From an uncultured Clostridia bacterium (GTDB lineage: Bacteria; Bacillota; Clostridia; Christensenellales; UBA1242), in the NCBI GenBank assembly GCA_944350275.1, contig CALVOK010000045.1, positions 1 to 39,710 on the forward strand: a stretch of DNA of 39,710 nt, written 5' to 3'. Shown piece after piece: positions 7,946 to 16,463 of this stretch. The notes under the pieces are model-generated. The model saw nothing but the letters and a program-made list of their open reading frames with translations. It was not told the DNA's origin and searched no databases. Made by a program: the position numbers and the translations under genes. How positions within the stretch are numbered: position 1 is the stretch's first letter; each line of letters begins with the position of its first letter.

Positions 7946-8410
7946 CTATGATTTTTTGTTATATTTAAATATTATCGGTGAACACGAAATAATTCCTAAA
8001 AACTGCATATTTTCACTTGGTTCTAGTCCTAAATTCCAATCAAGAAAACCCGCAATATTAACACCAGATGTCACACAAATAATACTATCTTCATCATTAT
8101 ATTTATTAACGATATCTTTAATACCTGCAATAACTCTCCTTTGCAAATCAACCCATGTTTCTTTGTTTTCTTTGCTAACAAATTCATTAAACCTATCTTC
8201 TTCAATAATGGGTACATTAAGAGATTTGTTTATTATTCTTGCTGTTTCTAAACATCTAAAATAAGGAGATGTATAAATCGCTTTTACATTAGGAATTTGT
8301 TTTATAAATTGTCCAACAAGTTCGGCGTCCTTTTTCCCAAGATCAGTTATATCATCTTTTTGACTACCTGTATAAACTCTTTGTGCATGGTGACAATAAA
8401 CTATATTCAT
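7946..8410 (-). CDS. Histidine-phosphatase-fold protein, degenerate active site
   Basis: The length (154 aa) and pattern fit the phosphoglycerate-mutase-like histidine phosphatases: an N-terminal strand with the nucleophile His, TSPYFRCLETARII (with R52) and a late strand ICVTSG. The RHG motif is replaced by HHA (residues 7-9), so the first phosphate-pocket Arg is missing, and Ser115 stands where the second catalytic His normally sits. It may be a pseudo-enzyme or an altered phosphatase. The AAAGGAAG site is 7 nt before the ATG. It is probably the first gene of a pair with the 322-aa protein. Confidence 0.8.
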   Translation of the reverse strand: MNIVYCHHAQRVYTGSQKDDITDLGKKDAELVGQFIKQIPNVKAIYTSPYFRCLETARIINKSLNVPIIEEDRFNEFVSKENKETWVDLQRRVIAGIKDIVNKYNDEDSIICVTSGVNIAGFLDWNLGLEPSENMQFLGIISCSPIIFKYNKKS

Positions 8411-8543
8411 AATTGTACTTCCTTTGATTTTTTAAACATTCAATTAATCTTTTACTTTGTTTTTATCAATAAGTTCTTGCAATGTAAACCATTCTATCAT
8501 TGATTAAATATAATTGCAAAACAGTCGCTAATTATTTATAATA

Positions 8544-8618
8544 TGGTGCGTCTAGAAGGACTCGAACCCTCGATAATGGTTCCGAAGACCATTGTGATAT
8601 CCACTTCACCATAGACGC
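8544..8618 (-). tRNA. tRNA-Arg (anticodon TCG)
   Basis: The acceptor GCGTCTA pairs TAGACGC; the anticodon stem ATGGT/ACCAT encloses CTTCGGA with TCG at 8583-8585. T arm GGTTCGAGTCC and encoded CCA are present. No clear terminator is visible before the phosphatase gene 134 nt downstream, so read-through is possible. Confidence 0.96.
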
Positions 8619-8664
8619 ATATTTTTATTAAAATTTTAGTTTGTTGAAGATATTTTCAAAAACA

Positions 8665-8693
8665 ATTATACAAAATTATTCAAAAAAAGTCAA
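8665..8693 (-). promoter_or_regulatory. Promoter of tRNA-Arg
   Basis: TTGACT (8688-8693), 17-nt spacer, TATAAT (8665-8670) on the minus strand. Confidence 0.75.
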
Positions 8694-8790
8694 CTTAATT
8701 TGACTACCACACATCTCCCTTAATGAATTTTATCCTCTTTTATCTCACAAATCAACAGTTTTTAGAATAAATACTTATGAGGACTGTAAT

Positions 8791-9240
8791 ATGGAGTATA
8801 ATGATGAACCAATCTTGTCTTTACAAGATTACGAAGTTATGGCAAAAGAATACAATAAATCCCTAAAAAAAAGAGGATTTATATTTGTCCAAATAGACAA
8901 TTATGAAGTTGAGCAGTTGGTAGAAGAGACTTTTAACTTACTTGCAAACAGCAAAGCCTGTCTTTTTGTTATGGGTGGCTTTCTAAACACCTCATCATTC
9001 TACTCTTTAAACGAACGTCAGATAAAAAAAATGCGAATAATGTTTGATTACGAAAAACCTTTAAAAACATTTAGACTCAAACATGATAAAACTACTTGTT
9101 TTTTAACGTTTGTAGGCTTAGAAATAAGAATACTTAAAAACCTTTTATTGCTATGTGAAAAAAGCAATTTTGAGCGAGAAATAAGAACTATCTACCAAGA
9201 CCGCATATCAAACTTAGAACAAATATTCCCTATCAATTAA
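8791..9240 (+). CDS. Uncharacterised 149-aa protein
   Basis: Starts 8 nt after GAGG. It looks soluble, mixed alpha/beta, with a basic C-terminal half and no signal peptide. I do not recognise the family. It faces the 9237-9800 gene tail to tail, and the two stop codons share the bases TTAA at 9237-9240. Confidence 0.6.
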   Translation: MEYNDEPILSLQDYEVMAKEYNKSLKKRGFIFVQIDNYEVEQLVEETFNLLANSKACLFVMGGFLNTSSFYSLNERQIKKMRIMFDYEKPLKTFRLKHDKTTCFLTFVGLEIRILKNLLLLCEKSNFEREIRTIYQDRISNLEQIFPIN

Positions 9241-9800
9241 GACTTCATAAAGTCAATTGTTTTTGGTATTATATCATCAACTGTTTTTCTGAAAACAATA
9301 AAAGACTCTTGTGTATATGGTTTGCTTACATTATCCTCTTTACACATATCTATAGGATACAACTTTAATTCTTTTGCTAACATCTTACAAATCGACTTAC
9401 CTATTTTATACATCGCATTGTAATCTTCAATATCATTTTTATAGGCAATAGTATCATAGTCGTCACAATTCATTATTTCAGCATAAGCGTAACTTAATAA
9501 AAATTGCAATTTTTCAATGGCAAGTTCATTTCCCTTTGCCGACGCAACTATCTCCCACTTAAGATATGTTTCATAATTTTCAGGCAATAGATTAGGAACG
9601 CCCGTTTTATAATAATACGCAATTACATCCATGGCAATCACATCGTCCTTGCCAGCATCCTCTTTAAGTTTGTTAAATAACTCTTTAAACTTTGACGGCG
9701 AGTCTTGAATATATCCATTCAGTTCTTTCCTAAGTTCTGTAAATTTATCAAGACACTCTTGGTATTCAACAAAAGGTGGTCTTTTATGTATTCTTTCCAT
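9237..9800 (-). CDS. Sel1-repeat-like protein, 187 aa
   Basis: The ATG follows AGGAGG at 7 nt. The segment around residues 55-105 (AMDVIAYYYKTGVPNLL, then YLKWEIVASAKGNELAIEKL) fits the Sel1/TPR-like helical repeat: an A..A.YY..G helix followed by a W..AA.KGN helix. Such repeats usually mediate protein-protein contacts. The rest is helical and charged. The partner is unknown. Confidence 0.65.
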   Translation of the reverse strand: MERIHKRPPFVEYQECLDKFTELRKELNGYIQDSPSKFKELFNKLKEDAGKDDVIAMDVIAYYYKTGVPNLLPENYETYLKWEIVASAKGNELAIEKLQFLLSYAYAEIMNCDDYDTIAYKNDIEDYNAMYKIGKSICKMLAKELKLYPIDMCKEDNVSKPYTQESFIVFRKTVDDIIPKTIDFMKS

Positions 9801-9887
9801 CTGTTTTCCTCCTAGTATTTATAAGTATTATAACATAAACTCATAAAAATTAAACAGTTTAAATAACATTTTATATAAATTTTGAAA

Positions 9888-11105
9888 TTAAATATTCTTG
9901 TCATTATTAAAAATAATCATACATTCATACTCCCCTGTACGTGCAAACATATCAAATAAGTATACTTTTTCTATCCTATAATTATTTAAAAGTTTTACAT
10001 CTCGCACAAGTGTAGCACTGTTGCAAGAAACATAAATCAATCTCTTGCAATTTTTTTTGCTTATTACTTCGCAAACTTTCTTATCAAGCCCAGCACGTGG
10101 AGGGTCAACTATTATCGTATCTCCGTTTAATGTAGGCAAGACTTTCGCACAATCACCCTTTATATTAATCATATTTATCAATTTATTTGCATTCTTTAAT
10201 TCCTCTGCTTCTTGATGTTCAATCTCGCCAATTTCTACACCTGTTACACTTGTTTGCTGAGATATAATCGCACTTAATACACCATTTCCACTGTAACAAT
10301 TAATTACAGAACCTACAATACTATCAAGTATTTCTTGGTAGAGTTTCTGACAAACCTCCTCATTAACTTGATGAAAAGATGAAGGATAAAACTTGCACAT
10401 TAACCCAAATTCATACTTTTTTAAGTACTTTATTCCATATATATGCAGACTTTTGTTATTATAAGTTTGATAAATTCCATAATTTTGCCCTAAAAGCAAA
10501 AACAAACCTTGATAATTTATCTTTCTATCTTTGTTAAGCACAAAATTTATGAGACACTCATTGCCTTCTTGGCGCATAACTATTAACTCAATGCAATTAA
10601 AAAGATTGTTTCCAGAAATAAAATCCTGAATAGGCTTAATTGCTTTCCCAATCATATCCTTACAAATAAGGCAGTCATCAATGGTACATATCTTGTCAGT
10701 ACCCCTATATTTAAAACCTATTTTATCCCCATTTACAAATAGTTTTAATTTGTTTCGGTATCTGTATGCACTAGGAGACTTAAATACATTTATTTCTCCC
10801 TTAAATCCAACCTTAGCAAGTTGTTTTTTATAAAGTTGTTCTTTTATAAGAATTTCTTCTTCGTAAGATATTTGTTGGTAACTGCATCCTCCACATTTTG
10901 CGAAGTAGGGACATCTTGCCTCTATACGTTTTGGACTTTTAGTCAAAATCTCTACGAGTTCACCTATGCAAAATTTGCTTTTATCCTTAACAATTTTGAA
11001 TCTTACCTTTTCACCCTTTATTACATAAGGAATAAAACAAATTTTTCCATTGACCTTGCCTACTCCCTCACCGTCATATCCATAATCTTCTATAATTGTT
11101 TCCAT
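9888..11105 (-). CDS. rlmD: 23S rRNA (uracil-5-)-methyltransferase, RlmD/RlmCD type
   Basis: Family members methylate uridine C5 of 23S rRNA (U1939 and, in Gram-positives, also U747) with S-adenosylmethionine. The protein (405 aa) shows an N-terminal TRAM domain (DYGYDGEGVGKVNG), iron-sulphur cysteines C65, C71 and C74 in CPYFAKCGGC plus a later Cys near 145-155, the NCYSGNG SAM motif, DPPRAGLD, and the catalytic Cys (about 361) in SCNSATLVRD. TrmA-type tRNA methyltransferases lack the Fe-S cysteines, so rRNA is the likelier substrate. It lies 21 nt after engB with only a weak ribosome-binding site and is probably co-transcribed. Confidence 0.9.
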   Translation of the reverse strand: METIIEDYGYDGEGVGKVNGKICFIPYVIKGEKVRFKIVKDKSKFCIGELVEILTKSPKRIEARCPYFAKCGGCSYQQISYEEEILIKEQLYKKQLAKVGFKGEINVFKSPSAYRYRNKLKLFVNGDKIGFKYRGTDKICTIDDCLICKDMIGKAIKPIQDFISGNNLFNCIELIVMRQEGNECLINFVLNKDRKINYQGLFLLLGQNYGIYQTYNNKSLHIYGIKYLKKYEFGLMCKFYPSSFHQVNEEVCQKLYQEILDSIVGSVINCYSGNGVLSAIISQQTSVTGVEIGEIEHQEAEELKNANKLINMINIKGDCAKVLPTLNGDTIIVDPPRAGLDKKVCEVISKKNCKRLIYVSCNSATLVRDVKLLNNYRIEKVYLFDMFARTGEYECMIIFNNDKNI

Positions 11106-11126
11106 ATACTATATTTTACCTATTTG

Positions 11127-11705
11127 TTATATTTTGCTTTCTATATATTGAAGAATTCTATCTCTACCAATTCCTTGTTGACTGCTACTTAACAACATAA
11201 TATCAGGTCTTACCTTCAGTCTTTTCGCAATCATGTTTATTTGGTTATTTTGCTTACTTTTTGCAACTTTGTCTGCCTTCGTAACAATAATCATAAACGG
11301 AATATTATTATATATCAAAAATTCAATCATCTGCTGGTCCTGCATTGTAGGGTCGTGTCTAATGTCCAACAATAGAAAAACAGATTGCAAGGAATTTGAT
11401 TGTTTAATATACTCACCTAGAAGTCCAGACCAAACATCAAGTTGCCCTTTACCCACTTTAGCATATCCATATCCTGGCAAGTCTACAAATCGAAAAGAGT
11501 CATTAATATCAAAATAATTTATCATTTTAGTTTTACCAGGAGTTGAAGATGTTTTAGCAAGTGCTTTGTTTCCGGTCAAATAATTAATAAGTGATGATTT
11601 CCCAACATTGCTTCGCCCTACAAAAGCGAATTCAGGAACACCATCACTCAATATATCTTGTATATTTACTGCACTTGTTTTATAAACTGCCTTTTTTATT
11701 ATCAT
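11127..11705 (-). CDS. engB: Ribosome-biogenesis GTPase EngB/YsxC
   Basis: This essential GTPase assists 50S subunit assembly. The 192 aa carry G1 GRSNVGKS (30-37), the conserved TSSTPGKT (G2), G3 DLPGYGYAKV, G4 TKAD and a G5-like SSS. No Shine-Dalgarno sequence precedes the ATG at 11705. A -10-like TAAAAT lies only 6 nt upstream, so the message may be leaderless. rlmD follows on the same strand. Confidence 0.95.
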   Translation of the reverse strand: MIIKKAVYKTSAVNIQDILSDGVPEFAFVGRSNVGKSSLINYLTGNKALAKTSSTPGKTKMINYFDINDSFRFVDLPGYGYAKVGKGQLDVWSGLLGEYIKQSNSLQSVFLLLDIRHDPTMQDQQMIEFLIYNNIPFMIIVTKADKVAKSKQNNQINMIAKRLKVRPDIMLLSSSQQGIGRDRILQYIESKI

Positions 11706-11711
11706 GTTTTG

Positions 11712-11740
11712 ATTTTATCATATATTCACCAAAAAAGCAA
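11712..11740 (-). promoter_or_regulatory. Promoter of engB, possibly giving a leaderless mRNA
   Basis: TTGCTT (11735-11740), 17-nt spacer, TAAAAT (11712-11717), then CAAAAC and the ATG. Initiation about 7 nt downstream would fall at the start codon. Confidence 0.6.
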
Positions 11741-11748
11741 ACATATAA

Positions 11749-11782
11749 CAAAAAAAATAATGCTCTTTATAAGAGCATTATT
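11749..11782 (-). terminator. Terminator of the 700-aa surface protein gene
   Basis: A near-perfect hairpin 11756-11782 is followed on the minus strand by a run of Ts (11755-11749). It stands between the surface protein stop and engB. Confidence 0.92.
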
Positions 11783-11795
11783 CTAAATAATAATT

Positions 11796-13898
11796 TTATG
11801 CAACTTCACATATAAATCTTATTGTGATTGATTCAAAATCAGAAACACCTAGTGTGCTTGCGACATCAATTAAGTCAGCATAGGTTGCAGTTTGAATGTC
11901 GTCGCTATAGGATACTGGGAATGCCATGCTGTCTATATAGACATTTATTCCAGTTATTGTTGCTTTAACATAATCGCCATCTACCCCATTCTCTCGAACG
12001 TATAGGTTATCAACATCAATGTTTTGGAAGAAATCTTCAAATACAATATCTTCAAGTTGAGCAAATCCTTCAGCATCGTTATCCTCAAAGATTATATATT
12101 GACTTTCGCTATTCCTAATGGATGTGTAACTGCCATCACCATTTGATGTGTAAACACTCCACATACCGCTATTTTCATAGCCAAAACCTACAACCCACGA
12201 GTATTCTCCATACTCCTCGTTTGCTTGCCATAATGCAGTAACTGTGATTGGCTGTTCAGCCGCAGCAGCAATTTCTGTGCCAAGTGAGAAACCATCTTCG
12301 GTCACATAATCAATACCAATAGATTCTACATTTCGTGGATAGTATGTTACATTGTTATAAACAAGTCCTACGAAAGTATAATAGTCTCTCGTCTTTGTAT
12401 AACCAGCACCAAATAGGTTTGAAGCATTGTAAGGCAATGTGGTTACTTGGTCAGTATCAATTGCGTTATATTGAACATTTACTGTGTAATCAATAATCTC
12501 TACATTCATATACAAGTTGTAATTTTGTCCAAATACCAAATCTTGTTTTGTAAATTCTTCTAATCCAGAATCTGTCCAACCAATAAATCTCATACCCATT
12601 CTACCAAGTAGTGCAATGTATTCGTCAAGGATTTCGTTTGTTCCTTGTTCAAGAAGTTCGTATTCCTCAATATCCTCTTGGTATAATTTTACAGTTGCAA
12701 TCAATTGCTGAGTCTCAGCACTAACATTAGTATAGTAATTTATAACAGTATTTGTCATTTCTTTAATGGCAAGAACAATTCTTATCTCACCATCAACAAA
12801 TGGTATATCATTGATTGTTGAGACCGCTATATCATTATATTCCCAAGAATCAAACTCAAAATGTTCAGGAATGTTTGCTAGCACATCAGGGTCAGTAGCA
12901 GAGAGCAATGTGTATGTTGAATAATCCTCTCTTCTTACCCTTTCTTGTTTGATAAGTGTGCCATCTTCTGTATAATAGTTGATTTGGGCAATTTCAATCT
13001 TTGTTTCGTCGAGATAGAGAGAAACTCTACCTTGTTTTACAAATTGAATTTGGGACAATGTAGTTACAGGCTCGCCTTCACTATCAAGCCAAGTGTTAAA
13101 CTCATATCCTGGTGTTAAATAACTTGCAATGTCGTCAGCCCCGAGCAAAGAATAAGACGATGTATTGTATTCATTTTCTGACAAAATCTTTTGTTCAATA
13201 ACTGTTCCTCTGTCTGAGTCATAATAGGTTATTGTCATTTGATTTGACCACATTGGCTCAAGTGTCAAAGTGATATAGTTGTTTTCACTATCCCTATTTG
13301 CTTGAGTAAATGTTGCATTGTTATATAGAGTCGTCTCGTCGCCTACAACATACCATCCAAGGAATGATACATCTTCAGTTTTATTTGTAGGAACATACAA
13401 TGCATCTCCATATTTTACTAAATCTGTTTCATACTCGATAGGGCTACCATCATCATATTCTCCACTATATACAATGTCAAATTTTTTAATATTTTTAATT
13501 GCTGTGACATTTGTATTTGCCCTGATCGAGAAGGAATATTTAGTAGCCGTCTCTTTAGGTTTTGAAGAATCAGTAACCTGTTGGTCAGTTCCTAAAAACC
13601 ACCCATCAAAATCATAAACTACCGAGTTGGTATCAGGATAACTTAGTGTAATTAATGAATTTTTCTTTACAGTAATTGAAGTACCAAATTCAACCACAAC
13701 AGGTGACTCGTTATCTATTTGTAAAGTTACGACCGAAGGGTAATCCTCTTCGTCTCCTTCGTATACTTCACCGCCCTGAAAAACTGTAAGTTCAACAGGA
13801 ACTGCCTCTGTTACGCATAGTGCTGCACCAACAACTATTAAAGGCAAAAGCACTACAAGCGCACAAATTGTTAAGATTTTAATTAAATGCTTAGACAT
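11796..13898 (-). CDS. Exported multidomain surface protein with InlB-B/MucBP-like repeats
   Basis: The chosen start (13898) lies 4 nt after GGAGGG; the longer frame to 13961 lacks a site. The 700 residues begin with a basic tip and a hydrophobic segment (about 5-28), a signal peptide or anchor. Then come several beta-grasp-like repeats recognisable by YYTEDGTLI-, YYDSDRGTVI- and NYYTNVSA-type strands and by F.GW/F.SW turns (DFDGWFLG, SFLGWYVV, EFNTWLDS, EFDSWEYN, RFIGWTDS). This pattern fits Listeria-Bacteroides or MucBP-type adhesin repeats. No LPXTG motif is present, so anchoring is by the N-terminus or release. It has its own promoter and terminator. Confidence 0.8.
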   Translation of the reverse strand: MSKHLIKILTICALVVLLPLIVVGAALCVTEAVPVELTVFQGGEVYEGDEEDYPSVVTLQIDNESPVVVEFGTSITVKKNSLITLSYPDTNSVVYDFDGWFLGTDQQVTDSSKPKETATKYSFSIRANTNVTAIKNIKKFDIVYSGEYDDGSPIEYETDLVKYGDALYVPTNKTEDVSFLGWYVVGDETTLYNNATFTQANRDSENNYITLTLEPMWSNQMTITYYDSDRGTVIEQKILSENEYNTSSYSLLGADDIASYLTPGYEFNTWLDSEGEPVTTLSQIQFVKQGRVSLYLDETKIEIAQINYYTEDGTLIKQERVRREDYSTYTLLSATDPDVLANIPEHFEFDSWEYNDIAVSTINDIPFVDGEIRIVLAIKEMTNTVINYYTNVSAETQQLIATVKLYQEDIEEYELLEQGTNEILDEYIALLGRMGMRFIGWTDSGLEEFTKQDLVFGQNYNLYMNVEIIDYTVNVQYNAIDTDQVTTLPYNASNLFGAGYTKTRDYYTFVGLVYNNVTYYPRNVESIGIDYVTEDGFSLGTEIAAAAEQPITVTALWQANEEYGEYSWVVGFGYENSGMWSVYTSNGDGSYTSIRNSESQYIIFEDNDAEGFAQLEDIVFEDFFQNIDVDNLYVRENGVDGDYVKATITGINVYIDSMAFPVSYSDDIQTATYADLIDVASTLGVSDFESITIRFICEVA

Positions 13899-13920
13899 AA
13901 ATCCCTCCATGTTTAGACAC

Positions 13921-13949
13921 ATTATATCACATTTATTTTGCTTTTTCAA
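13921..13949 (-). promoter_or_regulatory. Promoter of the surface protein gene
   Basis: TTGAAA (13944-13949), 17-nt spacer, TATAAT (13921-13926) on the minus strand. Confidence 0.75.
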
Positions 13950-14290
13950 TAGGTAAATCAAAAAAAATTAAATTTATCTAAAATATCTTATGTAATTTTA
14001 CATAATTTTTGCATACTTAAGGCAAATTATCGCTAAGATGTCTTGTTTTCAATCACTGCCAATATTTTGACAAAATAAATTTCTTTAATACATCTTATAA
14101 TTTAGTATAACACTTATAATTTATTTTATCAAACAAATAGAAAAATATTTTCAACAAAATTATATATATTTCTTTCTTATTCAAAAGGATACAAAATTAA
14201 TGAAAAAAGTTATTCTCTGTTCATCCTTTATTATTTGGTGATTTGCATCCTAAAATTTGACTTAACTTTTGTTACAAACTAAGTCGCTAA
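13950..14290. other. AT-rich intergenic stretch
   Basis: Several TATAAT-like words occur near 14095-14130 on the plus strand but none has a properly spaced -35 or a downstream gene. I see nothing else. Confidence 0.5.
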
Positions 14291-14326
14291 TAAAAATAGG
14301 CACCATATCTTGTGATATAATACCTA
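14291..14326 (-). terminator. Terminator of tRNA-Ala
   Basis: The hairpin 14297-14326 is followed by TTTTTA on the minus strand. Three mismatched positions in the DNA (14301/14322, 14303/14320, 14304/14319) all become G-U pairs in minus-strand RNA only. It closely resembles the tRNA-Val terminator. Confidence 0.82.
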
Positions 14327-14339
14327 TTCTTAATACTGC

Positions 14340-14417
<78 letters not shown>

Positions 14418-14441
14418 TGCATATTTTATCAATGCTCTTAA

Positions 14442-14470
14442 AGATTAGCACATTTTTCTTACTTTGTCAA
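14442..14470 (-). promoter_or_regulatory. Promoter of tRNA-Ala
   Basis: TTGACA (14465-14470), 17-nt spacer, TAATCT (14442-14447) on the minus strand. Confidence 0.7.
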
Positions 14471-14494
14471 GACTTTTTACAAGTTTTTCAAAAA

Positions 14495-15064
14495 TTATTG
14501 ATTTTTCTTATTGTCGTCTCCAAATAGAGAAGTAAAATATTTATTTTTAAGTTGCTCTGCCTGTTCTTCGTCAATCACGCCATTCCCCTTCATTTGCTTA
14601 AGTTCTTCAATCTTGTCATTAAAAAGTTTTATTTTCTTATCAACGTCGCTTTCCCCATTTAATTCGTGTAAAATCACTGCGCTTATTGCAAAAAGAAAAA
14701 TCATGTACAAAACATAAATTATTGCATCAACAAGCAAAAGAGAAACTATATATCTTAGTATATAAATGGTAAATATAATAGCAATGACAAAATCTATACC
14801 CATAGCAAAATATGCATAGGTTTTTGCGTTTTTATTGTTTATCACGGCATATTTTATAGCAAAGGCATAAAATACAGCACTCAAAATACTTAATCCTATT
14901 ATAAATATGCTACAAATAAGAAATCCTACATCAGTTTCTGATGTTGCACTGGATGCTGTGTAATGGTCAGCAAGTCTATAAATAAAATATATACAATTGA
15001 GTATCATACAAAATATAGCCAGCACACTTGCAGTTGTTGTACGTTTATAAATACTAATTCCCAT
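14495..15064 (-). CDS. Four-TM membrane protein with SHOCT-like C-terminus
   Basis: The ATG at 15064 follows AAGGGAG at 7 nt; the longer frame would need a TTG at 15070. The 189 residues contain four hydrophobic segments (about 10-30, 46-67, 78-98, 106-135). A charged tail reads KIEELKQMKGNGVIDEEQAE, which is the pattern of the short SHOCT oligomerisation motif. It lies 55 nt after dtd on the same strand and may share its transcript. The function is unknown. Confidence 0.75.
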   Translation of the reverse strand: MGISIYKRTTTASVLAIFCMILNCIYFIYRLADHYTASSATSETDVGFLICSIFIIGLSILSAVFYAFAIKYAVINNKNAKTYAYFAMGIDFVIAIIFTIYILRYIVSLLLVDAIIYVLYMIFLFAISAVILHELNGESDVDKKIKLFNDKIEELKQMKGNGVIDEEQAEQLKNKYFTSLFGDDNKKNQ

Positions 15065-15119
15065 AAACAATCTCCCTTATGACCTATGTTACATCATTTC
15101 TATCTATAAGTCAACCTTT

Positions 15120-15566
15120 TTAGAGTTCTTTGCTATCTAAAATAATTGTAACAGGTCCATCATTTAACGCATCTATTTTCATGTCTGCGCCAAAAATTCC
15201 TGTTTTCACCATAATATTTTCCTTTTCTAAAAGCATTTGCCCTTTCATATAAAGTTCATTTGCCCTTTCAGGTTTTTCAGCATCGATGAAACTAGGACGA
15301 TTTCCATGTCTACAGTCTGCATACAGTGTAAATTGACTTACAAACAAAATTTCTCTATTGACATCCTTGACCGACAAATTCATTTTTTTGTTCTCATCCT
15401 CAAAAATACGAAGTTTAGCAATCTTAGAAGTTATCTTTATCAAATCACTTTCATCATCTCCTTGACCTACTCCCAGGAAAACAACAAGACCTCTTCCTAT
15501 TTCTGATATTAATTTACCGTCAACTTTTAAGTTTGCAGATAAAACTCTCTGAACTACTGCCCTCAT
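15120..15566 (-). CDS. dtd: D-aminoacyl-tRNA deacylase
   Basis: DTD removes D-amino acids (and Gly) mischarged onto tRNAs, protecting translation. The 148 residues match the family throughout: MRAVVQRV start, SQFTLYAD (77-84), GNRPSF (88-93) and the NDGPVT motif (135-140) whose Gly-Pro forms the cross-subunit chiral proofreading site. AAGGAG precedes the ATG by 4 nt. The predicted promoter lies about 210 nt upstream. Confidence 0.96.
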   Translation of the reverse strand: MRAVVQRVLSANLKVDGKLISEIGRGLVVFLGVGQGDDESDLIKITSKIAKLRIFEDENKKMNLSVKDVNREILFVSQFTLYADCRHGNRPSFIDAEKPERANELYMKGQMLLEKENIMVKTGIFGADMKIDALNDGPVTIILDSKEL

Positions 15567-15775
15567 ATCTCTCCTTACTATTTGTTGATATTGATAAGTT
15601 TGGTATCAAAAAACATTCCATTTTTGTTATGTATGTTTAAAAATTAAACTTATCTATTTTGCCAAGATTATCTACCTATATCTTGTCTTGAAAACTTGGT
15701 ATTGTAAGTCTTTCTTCTTAAATTTATCACTGACAGACTAATCATCAACATTTATAACTATGTTCTTGCTTTTAT
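15567..15775 (-). other. Long 5' leader of dtd
   Basis: If the promoter at 15776-15805 is used, dtd has a leader of about 200 nt. It contains a possible CAAGAT/ATCTTG hairpin (15663-15668 with 15680-15685). It shows no T-box core and no other leader class I recognise. Confidence 0.35.
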
Positions 15776-15805
15776 AGTATAGTGTAAATAACTAGAATTT
15801 GTCAA
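15776..15805 (-). promoter_or_regulatory. Probable promoter of dtd
   Basis: TTGACA (15800-15805), 18-nt spacer, TATACT (15776-15781) on the minus strand. Confidence 0.55.
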
Positions 15806-15860
15806 CCAAGATGTTTACCTTTAATATATTTTCTAATTTTAAAACCTTTTAAATATTCTT

Positions 15861-15890
15861 TAAAAAACCTAGCATTCTTTTGCTAGGTTT
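15861..15890 (-). terminator. Terminator of the lipoprotein/two-TM unit
   Basis: AAACCTAGCA (15865-15874) pairs TGCTAGGTTT (15881-15890), followed on the minus strand by Ts. It lies 9 nt past the stop of the 15899-16441 gene. Confidence 0.9.
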
Positions 15891-15898
15891 TAACGTTT

Positions 15899-16441
15899 TT
15901 ATATAGAATAGGCAAGACTGATTTCCTCATTGCAAGTGTATTTTGGAACTTCATTTGACTTTTTGTAAGCCTTGTCTCTCTCTGATTCTTTTTTCAAAAT
16001 ATATCCAGCACTCAAAACAGTGCTCGCTGCACAAACAGAAGCCATGCCTAGTGCAATATTACCTACAAGTTTATATTGCGAATAAACTTCTTTTAAGGCA
16101 TTTGGAACCCCTGAATCCATAAATGTTCCCTCTACAAACTCGTAGGTTTGAATTTCGTTGACCTTCTCCTGCAGTTCGTCTATGGTGGCAATATTGCCAT
16201 CAAGATATTGATCAATTAGTTTATAAACCTCATCAATAACAGCCACTCTATATTCAAAGTCGTTGTTTGCAAAGTTAAACATCACCTCATCTCCAATTTT
16301 GAAAAACGGAATACTGCATCCCACAAAAACTAATCCCGTCACAGCAGATGCAATAAGCGCCTTTAAAGCACAACTTTGTGCTAACTTTACATTCTTTTTA
16401 CTTTTAACTAAAACTTTGTTGTTCTCTTTTGAATTTTTCAT
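15899..16441 (-). CDS. Two-TM membrane protein, paralogue of the 17424-17912 product
   Basis: The 180 residues start after GGAG at 7 nt. A basic N-terminus leads to a TM segment (about 27-48), an approximately 85-residue outer region, a second TM (about 128-150) and a charged tail. The outer region begins FANNDFEYRVAVIDEVYKLI, which lines up with FVNSDEYKTAVTESIEQAI in the neighbouring two-TM protein, so the two are probably diverged duplicates. It lies 22 nt after the lipoprotein gene and is probably co-transcribed. The function is unknown. Confidence 0.75.
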   Translation of the reverse strand: MKNSKENNKVLVKSKKNVKLAQSCALKALIASAVTGLVFVGCSIPFFKIGDEVMFNFANNDFEYRVAVIDEVYKLIDQYLDGNIATIDELQEKVNEIQTYEFVEGTFMDSGVPNALKEVYSQYKLVGNIALGMASVCAASTVLSAGYILKKESERDKAYKKSNEVPKYTCNEEISLAYSI

Positions 16442-16463
16442 ATTTTTGCTCCAATTTTATTCT

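Noticed and set aside
14078-14110. Plus-strand promoter (TTGACA then TATAAT) for a small RNA
   Set aside because: The spacing between the hexamers is over 20 nt and no terminator follows on that strand.
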